A program made the translations under genes and the position numbers. A stretch of DNA of 64,000 bases from Ralstonia pickettii DTP0602 (GTDB lineage Bacteria > Pseudomonadota > Gammaproteobacteria > Burkholderiales > Burkholderiaceae): the NCBI GenBank assembly GCA_000471925.1, contig CP006667.1, positions 1,984,001 to 2,048,000 of the forward strand, given 5' to 3'. Under the pieces are notes generated by a model. That model was not told the DNA's origin. It searched no databases and saw only the letters and a list, made by a program, of their open reading frames with translations. Shown here piece by piece: positions 54,872 to 62,140 of the stretch (its first letter is position 1; each line of letters starts with the position of its first letter).

Positions 54872-55634
54872 CCTTGAACTCCGGTGAACGCTTCTCAATG
54901 AATGCGCGCATGCCTTCGACCGAATCGGCCGTCTGATAGGCAAGGGTGGAGAGGTCGGCTTCGATCTCGAGCCCCTGGTCAAGTGTGGTTTCCGCCCCAC
55001 GTAAGACCGCTTCGCGGGCAAACTGGGACGCGCAACGGCTGTACCCGACGAAATCGGCCATGAATGCCTTGCCCAGTTCAGCAGGGTCGCCATCGGCTAC
55101 GACGCGGTTTACAAGGCCCCAGCGTTCTGCTTCGATCGCATCGACCGTGCGGCCTGACATCACCATTTCCAGTGCCCGGGCTTCGCCAATGAGGCGCGGC
55201 AGGCGCTGCGTGCCGCCATAGCCCGGGATGAGACCGAGCTTGACTTCCGGCAGCCCCATTCGCGCATTGATGGTGGCGATGCGGAAGCTGCATGCCATGG
55301 CAAGCTCAAGCCCTCCACCAAAGGCGTATCCATGCAGGACCGCCACCGATGGGATGGGCAATCTGGCCAGCTTGTCAAAAGTCCGCTGACCGAACTGGGC
55401 ACCGAGTCGCTGCTCCATTAGGCTGCGGTTCATCAATTCCTTGATGTCGGCTCCCGCGCAAAAAGCCTTTGGCCCGGCACCGGTCACGATCAGCGCGCGC
55501 GCATCCGAGGCGCGTATCTGATCGAGGGTGTACGACAGGGCCTCGATCATAGTGAACTGCAAGGCGTTACGCGCGTCAGGCCGATTAAGGGTGAGGATGG
55601 CGTAGGGGCCGTCAAACTTGATTTCAATCGACAT
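54864..55634 (-). CDS. enoyl-CoA hydratase/isomerase family protein
   Basis: 256 residues. Oxyanion-hole segments KAFCAGADIKELMN and HGYAFGGGLELAMACSFRIA, followed by MGLPEVKLGLIPGYGGTQRL, in which both catalytic Glu positions (in GGGLELAM and LPEVKLG) are kept. A standard crotonase-type hydratase adding water to a 2-enoyl-CoA. ATG 55634; the upstream open frame lies in the ligase gene. Confidence 0.93.
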   Translation of the reverse strand: MSIEIKFDGPYAILTLNRPDARNALQFTMIEALSYTLDQIRASDARALIVTGAGPKAFCAGADIKELMNRSLMEQRLGAQFGQRTFDKLARLPIPSVAVLHGYAFGGGLELAMACSFRIATINARMGLPEVKLGLIPGYGGTQRLPRLIGEARALEMVMSGRTVDAIEAERWGLVNRVVADGDPAELGKAFMADFVGYSRCASQFAREAVLRGAETTLDQGLEIEADLSTLAYQTADSVEGMRAFIEKRSPEFKDA

Positions 55635-55636
55635 GG

Positions 55637-57337
55637 TCAGGCTCCTGCAGTGGCGCGCGTGCGGTAACGAACAGCCGCTGGATTCAGCTCGCCTCGCATG
55701 GTCATCTCGACCAGATCGCGCTTGAGAATCTTGCCGCTGGGCGTCAGGGGGAACTGATCCAGGCTGAGGAAGAATTCCGGCATGTCGTACTTTGACAAGC
55801 CACATTCGGCCAGATGGGCCAGCATGTCATCCGGGTCCAGTTCAAGTCCGGCGCGAAGCACCACCGAAAGGCAGACCTTTTCGCCGAGGCGCTCGTCCTG
55901 CACCGCATACGCCGCGGCACGCTCCACGACCGGATGCCGCATGGCCAGTTCCTCGATCCGCGCCGGATGGATGTTGTGCCCCCCACGGATGATCAGGTCC
56001 TTCTTGCGGCCGACAATCACGATGCAACCGTTCTCGTCAATCATGCCAAGATCGCCACTCATGAACCAACCGTGACGGTTGAATGATGTCTCAGTGGCCA
56101 CCTGGTTGCCGAAGTAGCCGAGCATCAGCAGCCCGCCGCGTCCGCCGATCTCGCCGACTTCGCCAATCTCGGCTTCGACGTCGGGGTTGTCCCGGTTCCA
56201 CAGCCGTACCTCATAACCGCGACAGGCACGGCCGCATGTCGACACGATCGTATCGGCGCTATCGGACGGGATAGTGTAGTTGTGCGAGCCGTTCTCTGTC
56301 ATGCCGTAGACGTTCTGCGGCGTGACGCCCAGGCTCAAGAATCTCTGCGCGACTTCCTGCGGAATGGCAGCGCCTGCCATGTAGAAGGTGCTAACCTCGC
56401 CCAGCGACGATACGTTGCCATCTCGCATGGCCTGCAGGATGTCCATAGCGTGGGTCGGAACGCCCATCACGTATGTGGCACCGGTTTCAAGAATCCGGTC
56501 CAGCGCCTGCTTCCCGGCGCGGAGATTGGTCATGACCAGCTCTGCGCCGGATACCAGTACCTGCTCAAGCGCGACGGTTCCGATGTGGTGGCTCATCGGG
56601 CTGAGGGTCAGCAACGTGGTGTCGGCGGTCTGTCGCCAGTCGTCGACTAGCGCCCGTCCGTTGGCCAGCAGCGTGTTGTCGCTGTGCATGACGCCTTTGG
56701 GCTGCCCCGTGGTACCGGACGTAAAGGCCAGGTACACGATCTTGTCGGGGTTCAGATCGGCGTGCGCGCCCGCTAGCGGTGCCTGACGGCCTGGAAATGA
56801 CAGCGCACCTGCCCCAGCGCCATGGCGCTCCTCCTCTGCATTGTCGAGTGTGTAGATGGCGCGTAGCGTGGGGATGTCGTTCACGCGCGAGAAGACCGAG
56901 CGTTGGCTTGCGTCCGCGCCGTAGCCCGCCATGGCAAACAAGGCGCGGCATTGGATGCGGTTAAGCAGTGTGCAGATCTCGTCGACCGTGTAGTTCTGGT
57001 GCAGCGACGGGCAACAAACGTAGCCATTGCGGGAGCATGCGAGGAACACGATGGTGGCCTGCACGACATTGGGCAGCCAGATTCCCACGCGGTCACCGGA
57101 TTTCAACCCCTGGCAGTGGAGGGCCTCGGCGACGCTGTCGGCCCAGTCGACAACCTCCCGCCAGGTCAGGCGGACATCGTCGTCGCGCAGCGCGTAGGCA
57201 GTGGGCCGCTCGCGCGCGTGGCGGCGGGCAAGCGTGTAGAGGGTTTCCTGCTGCCAGATCCCGGACAGGTAGTAGTCTCGCGCATGCTGCGGATTATGAA
57301 GTGTCAGGATGTTTTGCATGATGATCACCGGGGGCAT
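55637..57337 (-). CDS. AMP-dependent acyl-CoA ligase
   Basis: 566 residues. LAFTSGTTGQPKGVMHSDN is the P-loop, YGMTENGSHNYTIP motif A5, FMSGDLGMIDENGCIVIVGR A7, IRGGHNIHPARIE A8 and TPSGKILKRDL the catalytic Lys. It shares the TGATG overlap with the BadI-like gene; an internal ATG at 57319 (QNILTLHNP) is the other start option. It resembles cyclohexanecarboxylate or 2,3-dihydroxybenzoate-type ligases in general form. The specific acid is unknown. Confidence 0.9.
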   Translation of the reverse strand: MPPVIIMQNILTLHNPQHARDYYLSGIWQQETLYTLARRHARERPTAYALRDDDVRLTWREVVDWADSVAEALHCQGLKSGDRVGIWLPNVVQATIVFLACSRNGYVCCPSLHQNYTVDEICTLLNRIQCRALFAMAGYGADASQRSVFSRVNDIPTLRAIYTLDNAEEERHGAGAGALSFPGRQAPLAGAHADLNPDKIVYLAFTSGTTGQPKGVMHSDNTLLANGRALVDDWRQTADTTLLTLSPMSHHIGTVALEQVLVSGAELVMTNLRAGKQALDRILETGATYVMGVPTHAMDILQAMRDGNVSSLGEVSTFYMAGAAIPQEVAQRFLSLGVTPQNVYGMTENGSHNYTIPSDSADTIVSTCGRACRGYEVRLWNRDNPDVEAEIGEVGEIGGRGGLLMLGYFGNQVATETSFNRHGWFMSGDLGMIDENGCIVIVGRKKDLIIRGGHNIHPARIEELAMRHPVVERAAAYAVQDERLGEKVCLSVVLRAGLELDPDDMLAHLAECGLSKYDMPEFFLSLDQFPLTPSGKILKRDLVEMTMRGELNPAAVRYRTRATAGA

Positions 57338-58116
57338 CAATGGCCGAACTTCGATGGGTCCGGCTTGCGGCGCTCGGCAAAGGAAGCAGCGAGTTCGTCA
57401 TGTTCGCTGGAATCCAGATAGCCACGCAGCAGCAGGTCATGCGCCATGCGGGATAGGCCGCTGACGCCGCCGTGGCGGGCGTTGAAGGCGCTTTTCAGCG
57501 AGGCCAGTGCGAAGGCACCGCGTTCGGCAACTTCGAGGGCATATTCCCGCGTGGCAGCCGCCAACTGGTCGTCGGGGACCACGCGGTTGATCAAGCCAAT
57601 TCCCAGCGCCTCGCGCGCGGTGATCTTGGGATTGCAGTACCAGATGTCCTTTGCGCGCTTCTTTCCGACCAGGTCTTCCAGGTACCAGGTGCCATAGCCG
57701 GCATCGAAGCTGCCCACCATCGGGCCGACCTGGCGGAAGACCGCGGATTCCTTGGCGATGGTCAGGTCGCAAACCACCTGCAGCACGTTGCCCCCGCCCA
57801 CGGCGAAGCCGTTCACCGAGGCAATCACCGGCTTTTGCAGCCGATCGATGCTTTCATACATCTCCAGCGTCGGCAGCACGCCGGCATAGAGCGTCGTGTC
57901 CTGCATGCCGTCCTTGCGACCGCCGGTGCAGAAGAACTTGTCGCCCGCACCTGTGATCACGATGACACGAGTCCGCGTCTCGCGCCGGATCTCATTGATG
58001 CAATCACGGATCTCATGGCACATGGTCTCGGTGAACATGTTGCCGTCCTGGGGGCGATTCAGCGTGATGGTGCCGACCGGACCGTCTTCCTTATATAGGA
58101 TTTCGGAATAGGGCAT
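57337..58116 (-). CDS. crotonase-family ring hydrolase, BadI/MenB-like
   Basis: 259 residues. It departs from simple hydratases in the BadI/MenB manner: FFCTGGRKDGM replaces FCAGAD, and FRQVGPMVGSFDAGYGTWYL then VGKKRAKDIWYC is the long insert seen in 1,4-dihydroxynaphthoyl-CoA synthase and in 2-ketocyclohexanecarboxyl-CoA hydrolase. Since the operon lacks menaquinone genes and has beta-oxidation enzymes, hydrolytic opening of a 2-ketocycloalkane carboxyl-CoA is the better guess. GGAGACAAAA start. This gene is the main clue that an alicyclic ring is degraded here. Confidence 0.87.
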   Translation of the reverse strand: MPYSEILYKEDGPVGTITLNRPQDGNMFTETMCHEIRDCINEIRRETRTRVIVITGAGDKFFCTGGRKDGMQDTTLYAGVLPTLEMYESIDRLQKPVIASVNGFAVGGGNVLQVVCDLTIAKESAVFRQVGPMVGSFDAGYGTWYLEDLVGKKRAKDIWYCNPKITAREALGIGLINRVVPDDQLAAATREYALEVAERGAFALASLKSAFNARHGGVSGLSRMAHDLLLRGYLDSSEHDELAASFAERRKPDPSKFGH

Positions 58117-58129
58117 TTTTGTCTCCTGG

Positions 58130-59359
58130 TTAGACGATTTCTGAGTCGATGAGGCCCGCGACGCAAGTCGCGGACATGGATAGTTCTTCCCTGAGAATGT
58201 GTTCGGTGTCTTGCCCCAGCGCCGGCGGCGGCGTACGGAAGACCGCGCTGGCGCCGTCGAAGCGAATCCCCAGGCCTACCTGGGGGACCAGGCCTGCCGA
58301 GCCCTGGGCGGCGAAGAACATGCCGTCCTCGCGCAGCGGGTTGTCGTTGGCCAGCTGATCGATGCTGTTGATCGGACCGGACGGAATCCGATGCTGTGCA
58401 AACAGCGACAACCAGTGCTGGCGCGGCTGCGTGGCCAGCAGTTCGGTGATGACCTGAACGATGGCGTGGCGCGCTGTGCGCCGTTCGGCATTGGTCGCGA
58501 ATTGCGGTTGCTGGCCGTAGTCCGGGCGGCCCACCGCGGCCCAGAAGCGCTGCCAGATCGCATCGTTGCCAAGCCCGAGCGTAATCGGGTAGTCCGCGGT
58601 ATCGAACACCTGATAGATGGCGATGACCGAATCGGTTCCCCCTGAGCGGTTGGGCGGCTCTCCCGAGCCGAGGTAAGGCACAATCCGCGGTGACATGAAG
58701 CGGGCCATGGTTGCCACCATGGAAATGTCGATCTGTTTGCCAGCGCCGGTGCGGGCGCGTTCGAACAGGGCGGCCAGCGTAGCCATGGCGATATCTTGCC
58801 CAGCGAGCAGATCGGCAGCGGGAGTCCCTACCTTCTGCGCAGGGCGATCCGCCTCGCCGGTCAGATGCATCACACCAGAGTAGCCTTCGGCAATCAGGTC
58901 ATAGCACGGCAGTTCTGCTCGATCTCCCTGCAAGCCGAAGCCCGTCACCGACACATGGATCAGCCGTGGGTTGAGGCCGCTCAGTGTGGTGTAGTCGAGG
59001 CCGAGCTTGTCCTGTACGCGCTGAGAAGTGTTCATTACCACCACGTCGACGCTGCGCACCAGATCGTGCGCCACGCGCCGACCCTCCGGCCGCGTCAGGT
59101 CGATGGTCATGCTGCGCTTGTTTCGATTCATGCTCAGGAACCAAAGCGACTCGCCATCGAGGAACGGCGGACCCCAGCTGCGCGTGTCATCGCCGCCGTG
59201 GCGCTTCTCTACCTTGATCACATCCGCGCCCAGGTCGGCTAGCAGCAACGTGCCGTACGGGCCAGCCACCGAGGTTGTGAAATCCAGCACGCGGATGCCC
59301 TGCAGGCACGAGAGGCCGGCACTTGGGGCTTGGAATGGAAGTGTCTTGAGTGTGTCCAT
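58130..59359 (-). CDS. CaiB/BaiF family CoA-transferase, first gene of the minus operon
   Basis: 409 residues from ATG 59359. DFTTSVAGPYGTLLLADLGA, VIKVEKRHGGDDTR, LPCYDLIAEGYSGVMHLTGE with the nucleophilic Asp, and the C-terminal TPPPALGQDTEHIL. It transfers CoA to the carboxylate to be degraded or recovers CoA from an end product. A further 13 codons upstream are open. It opens the ten-gene operon read from the promoter at 59481-59538, with a leader of about 120 bases. Confidence 0.9.
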   Translation of the reverse strand: MDTLKTLPFQAPSAGLSCLQGIRVLDFTTSVAGPYGTLLLADLGADVIKVEKRHGGDDTRSWGPPFLDGESLWFLSMNRNKRSMTIDLTRPEGRRVAHDLVRSVDVVVMNTSQRVQDKLGLDYTTLSGLNPRLIHVSVTGFGLQGDRAELPCYDLIAEGYSGVMHLTGEADRPAQKVGTPAADLLAGQDIAMATLAALFERARTGAGKQIDISMVATMARFMSPRIVPYLGSGEPPNRSGGTDSVIAIYQVFDTADYPITLGLGNDAIWQRFWAAVGRPDYGQQPQFATNAERRTARHAIVQVITELLATQPRQHWLSLFAQHRIPSGPINSIDQLANDNPLREDGMFFAAQGSAGLVPQVGLGIRFDGASAVFRTPPPALGQDTEHILREELSMSATCVAGLIDSEIV

Positions 59360-59480
59360 TTCGGATTGGAGCAATGCAAGGGGGCCTCCATACTGCAAGG
59401 CAAGGTATCAAGTGCCCAGCGGCTGGCGGGCGACGATCACCGGATCGTGCATGCCATGAATGGGCCGGAGCGGGTGTTCG

Positions 59481-59538
59481 AAGTGTGTCCGCTCCGGCGG
59501 ATCGCGGCAATTTGACATTGGTTAAGCAGTGCTTTTAG
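59481..59538 (-). promoter_or_regulatory. promoter with shared operator (arm 3: minus-strand operon)
   Basis: On the minus strand CTAAAAGCACTGCTT (59538-59524), then TCAAATTGCCGC with -35 TTGCCG at 59510-59505 and a weak -10 (ACACTT, 59486-59481). It matches the divergent promoter at 59650 at 30 of the first 35 positions, with the same operator-to--35 distance. Confidence 0.72.
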
Positions 59539-59649
59539 CCGACCAAAAACAAGGCTCGGTTTGAGGCCTCGCTACCGGGAGCGCGTGCAGCCGTGTGTAG
59601 GGGATCTGGGCATCTGGCGTATGTGCGGCTTACGCTTTGCTTTGGATAG

Positions 59650-59708
59650 CTAAAAGCACCGCTTTGCTAATCTCAAATTGCCGCCTTCAGGGGACCAGCG
59701 CAAACTAT
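59650..59708 (+). promoter_or_regulatory. promoter with shared operator (arm 4: plus-strand operon)
   Basis: CTAAAAGCACCGCTT at 59650-59664, AATCTCAAATTGCCGCCTTC at 59669-59688 with -35 TTGCCG at 59678-59683, -10 AACTAT at 59703-59708. AAAGC-ACC-GCTTT is itself a dyad. It lies 111 bp from the inverted copy facing the minus operon. Confidence 0.75.
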
Positions 59709-59832
59709 CGTCAAGTCGCCACCCAGGTGGCTCTCGCGTTGCGCCAGGCAGTTCCGTTATCCGCCTGCCTGTACTCGAAAGAATTTGCACAAGGAAACGG
59801 GCTGCATGCGCGCCCGAACTAAGGAGACGACG

Positions 59833-60801
59833 GTGCGTAAGATTTTTCAGGTTTTCGCAGCAAGCCTGGCCTTGCTGGCGCTCAGCCCGGCACTACAGGC
59901 CCAGGGCTACCCCCAGAAGCCTATCCGGTGGATCGTTCCATGGCCGGCTGGCGGCGGCGCCGATATCGTGGCACGACTGATGAGCACCAAGTTGGGCGAG
60001 GTTCTGGGACAGCCCGTCATCGTCGACAACCGTGCCGGTGCTGCAGGCAATATCGGCGCCCAGGTTGCCGCACAGTCCGCGCCGGATGGATACACCATCG
60101 TCTTTGCGTACTCCGGCACGCACGCCGTGAATCCGCATCTCTATAAGAAGATGTCATTCAAGGAAAGCGACTTTGTGCCGGTCATCCTGCTCACGTCGGT
60201 ACCGCAGGTGTTGGTGGTCAACTCCACCGTGTCAGCAAAAAATGTGAAGGAGTTGGTTGCCATTGCCAAAGCCCGGCCGGGCTCCATCAACTACGCGTCC
60301 AGCGGCAACGGGTCGATCAATCACCTGGCCGGTGAGATGTTCGCGCGCATGGCTGACATCCAGCTGCTCCATGTGCCATACAAAGGCGGCGGGCCGGCAT
60401 CCACCGCGCTTCTGGCGGGTGAGGTGAACATGATTTTCGGTGAGCCGGGAACGGTGATACCGCTGATCAAGCAGGGGAGAGTGCACGCGCTTGCCGTATC
60501 AAGCCGAAAGCGAGCCACCAGTCTCCCTGACGTGCCGACCATTGCGGAGGCCGGCCTTCCTGGCTACGACGTCACCTCGTGGAACGGCGTGCTTGCGCCC
60601 GCAGGCACGCCCGCGGAAATCATCATCCGCCTGAACCAGGCCTTCAATCGCGTCTTGGCTATGCCTGAAGTTCGCCAGGCAATGCTGGAACGAGGCTACG
60701 AACCGGTGGGCGGAGAGCCCGGCCAGTTTGGCAAGCACATTCAGCAAGAGCTTGCGAAATGGGGCCCAATCGTCAAGCGCATCGGCCTGCAGATCGACTG
60801 A
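59833..60801 (+). CDS. Bug-type receptor of the catabolic block
   Basis: 322 residues from GTG 59833, with AAGGAG six bases upstream; the 16 codons before it are open but lie before the ribosome site. Signal peptide IFQVFAASLALLALSPALQA, then PIRWIVPWPAGGGADIVARL, VIVDNRAGAAGNIG, APDGYTIVFAYSGTHAVNPH, LHVPYKGGGPASTALLAGEV. The first gene of the plus operon, controlled with the degradative operon on the other strand, so it probably binds the substrate or an intermediate of that pathway. Confidence 0.92.
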   Translation: MRKIFQVFAASLALLALSPALQAQGYPQKPIRWIVPWPAGGGADIVARLMSTKLGEVLGQPVIVDNRAGAAGNIGAQVAAQSAPDGYTIVFAYSGTHAVNPHLYKKMSFKESDFVPVILLTSVPQVLVVNSTVSAKNVKELVAIAKARPGSINYASSGNGSINHLAGEMFARMADIQLLHVPYKGGGPASTALLAGEVNMIFGEPGTVIPLIKQGRVHALAVSSRKRATSLPDVPTIAEAGLPGYDVTSWNGVLAPAGTPAEIIIRLNQAFNRVLAMPEVRQAMLERGYEPVGGEPGQFGKHIQQELAKWGPIVKRIGLQID

Positions 60802-60814
60802 GGGTGCCAAAGCC

Positions 60815-61345
60815 ATGATCTTCATGAGTCAGAGCGGGCTGACAGACCTCGGCCGCAAGGCCGAATGGGACCGCTGGTACGAGGAGCATCTGCGCATCAT
60901 GGTCACGGTTCCCGGGATCCACTCGGCGCAGCGCTTCGAGACCAACCATCCTGATTGGCCGCCATCGTTGGCGATGTACACGGTTGCGTCGGCCGCTGTC
61001 TTTGAAGACCGCTATTACCAACAGGTCAGAGGCATGGGCGGCTGGCTTCCACTGATCGACAAGCGTTTCTATCGTCGAACGCTGTTCGATGGATTGCAGC
61101 AGGCCCCGTTGGTCAAGAAGGCCGCGGTGTTGGTAGTGACGGACCAGGAGCAACACCGGGGAGTCCTGCAAGGGCTTCGATTCCTGTGGCCGGACGCCGT
61201 TGGCCTGGACCAGGCGACGCCATGCCGCGGCATAGCCGTGGTTGCCTGTGACAGCGCCCAGTCCTTGGTCGGGCGTCGTGACGTCGCTGTCTACCAGCCC
61301 TCGACACCACAGTACACAGCACAGGCGAAACGCCAATGCCAATGA
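60815..61345 (+). CDS. EthD-like dimeric alpha-beta barrel protein, first of two
   Basis: 176 residues from ATG 60815. The N-terminal half EWDRWYEEHLRIMVTVPGIH, SAQRFETNHPDWPPSLAMYT, VASAAVFEDRYYQQVRGMGG follows the ferredoxin-like EthD/NIPSNAP pattern (WYEEHL, then pair-forming strand). The C-terminal 70 residues (APLVKKAAVLVVTDQEQHRG) are less typical. 13 bp after the receptor. Function unknown; related proteins bind or process intermediates in degradation clusters. Confidence 0.65.
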   Translation: MIFMSQSGLTDLGRKAEWDRWYEEHLRIMVTVPGIHSAQRFETNHPDWPPSLAMYTVASAAVFEDRYYQQVRGMGGWLPLIDKRFYRRTLFDGLQQAPLVKKAAVLVVTDQEQHRGVLQGLRFLWPDAVGLDQATPCRGIAVVACDSAQSLVGRRDVAVYQPSTPQYTAQAKRQCQ

Positions 61346-61433
61346 GCGGGAGCTCCGGCAGATTCTCGTGTGGTTGCGATGCAGGCGAACGCCTGCAACG
61401 GACCGTAGCACTCCACCCGAAGGGAAGAGAAAC

Positions 61434-62138
61434 ATGTTGAAAACACCTGTCATGCTGACTATCTGGACCGACATCGCGCCACAGGATCGCGACGAATGTG
61501 ACAGGTGGTATATCGAGAAGCACATTGCCGAGCGCATGGGTGTGCCGGGGTGGCTAAGGGCGCGGCGCTTCACTGCGGCCACGCCAGACACAAATCCCCA
61601 AACCTTGGCCCTTTACGAGATCGCCAGCGTTGAGGACCTGCTGTCTGATCATTACCTGTCGCTGCAGCGCAATGTGGATGCACAGGACCAACGGATGCGT
61701 GCGGCGTTCCGCAATGTCGCGCGGGCCTCGCTGCTGCTGACCCACAGCATCGGTCCTGGCGACGGCGGCGTGCTTGTATCCGCGCGCTTCTGCGCACCAC
61801 AGGACGCACATGATCGCGCCTGTGCACGCAAGCTGCTCGTCGAAAGCGTGATGCCGCGCTTGGCCAGCATGACAGGTGTGACAGGCGTGCACTTGCTTAC
61901 CGCATCACAGGAACTTCGGGCGCGCCAGGACCTGCATCGGAAGTCCGGCGCCGACGACGCGCCGGTCGACTGGGTCCTGTTGCTGGAGGCCACGGAGGAA
62001 GACCGGGCAGATGCGGCCTGTCATCAGTTGCTGGAGGACAAGAACGCTGCCGAGGTCGGCCTCGGTGATGCCGTCACAGGCACCTACCGTCTGATGTACG
62101 CGGCCACGAACACCGCATCGATCGGGCAAGGGATTTGA
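61434..62138 (+). CDS. EthD-like dimeric alpha-beta barrel protein, second of two
   Basis: 234 residues from ATG 61434 (AGGGAAGAG upstream). It carries the same opening pattern as its neighbour, DECDRWYIEKHIAERMGVPG then WLRARRF and QTLALYEIASVEDLLSDHYL, and a second similar unit in its C-terminal half (KLLVESVMPRLASMTGVTGV, VDWVLLLEATEEDRADAACH). A tandem duplicate that has doubled internally. Its stop is directly followed by the flavoprotein gene, indicating one operon. Function unknown. Confidence 0.65.
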   Translation: MLKTPVMLTIWTDIAPQDRDECDRWYIEKHIAERMGVPGWLRARRFTAATPDTNPQTLALYEIASVEDLLSDHYLSLQRNVDAQDQRMRAAFRNVARASLLLTHSIGPGDGGVLVSARFCAPQDAHDRACARKLLVESVMPRLASMTGVTGVHLLTASQELRARQDLHRKSGADDAPVDWVLLLEATEEDRADAACHQLLEDKNAAEVGLGDAVTGTYRLMYAATNTASIGQGI

Positions 62139-62140
62139 AA

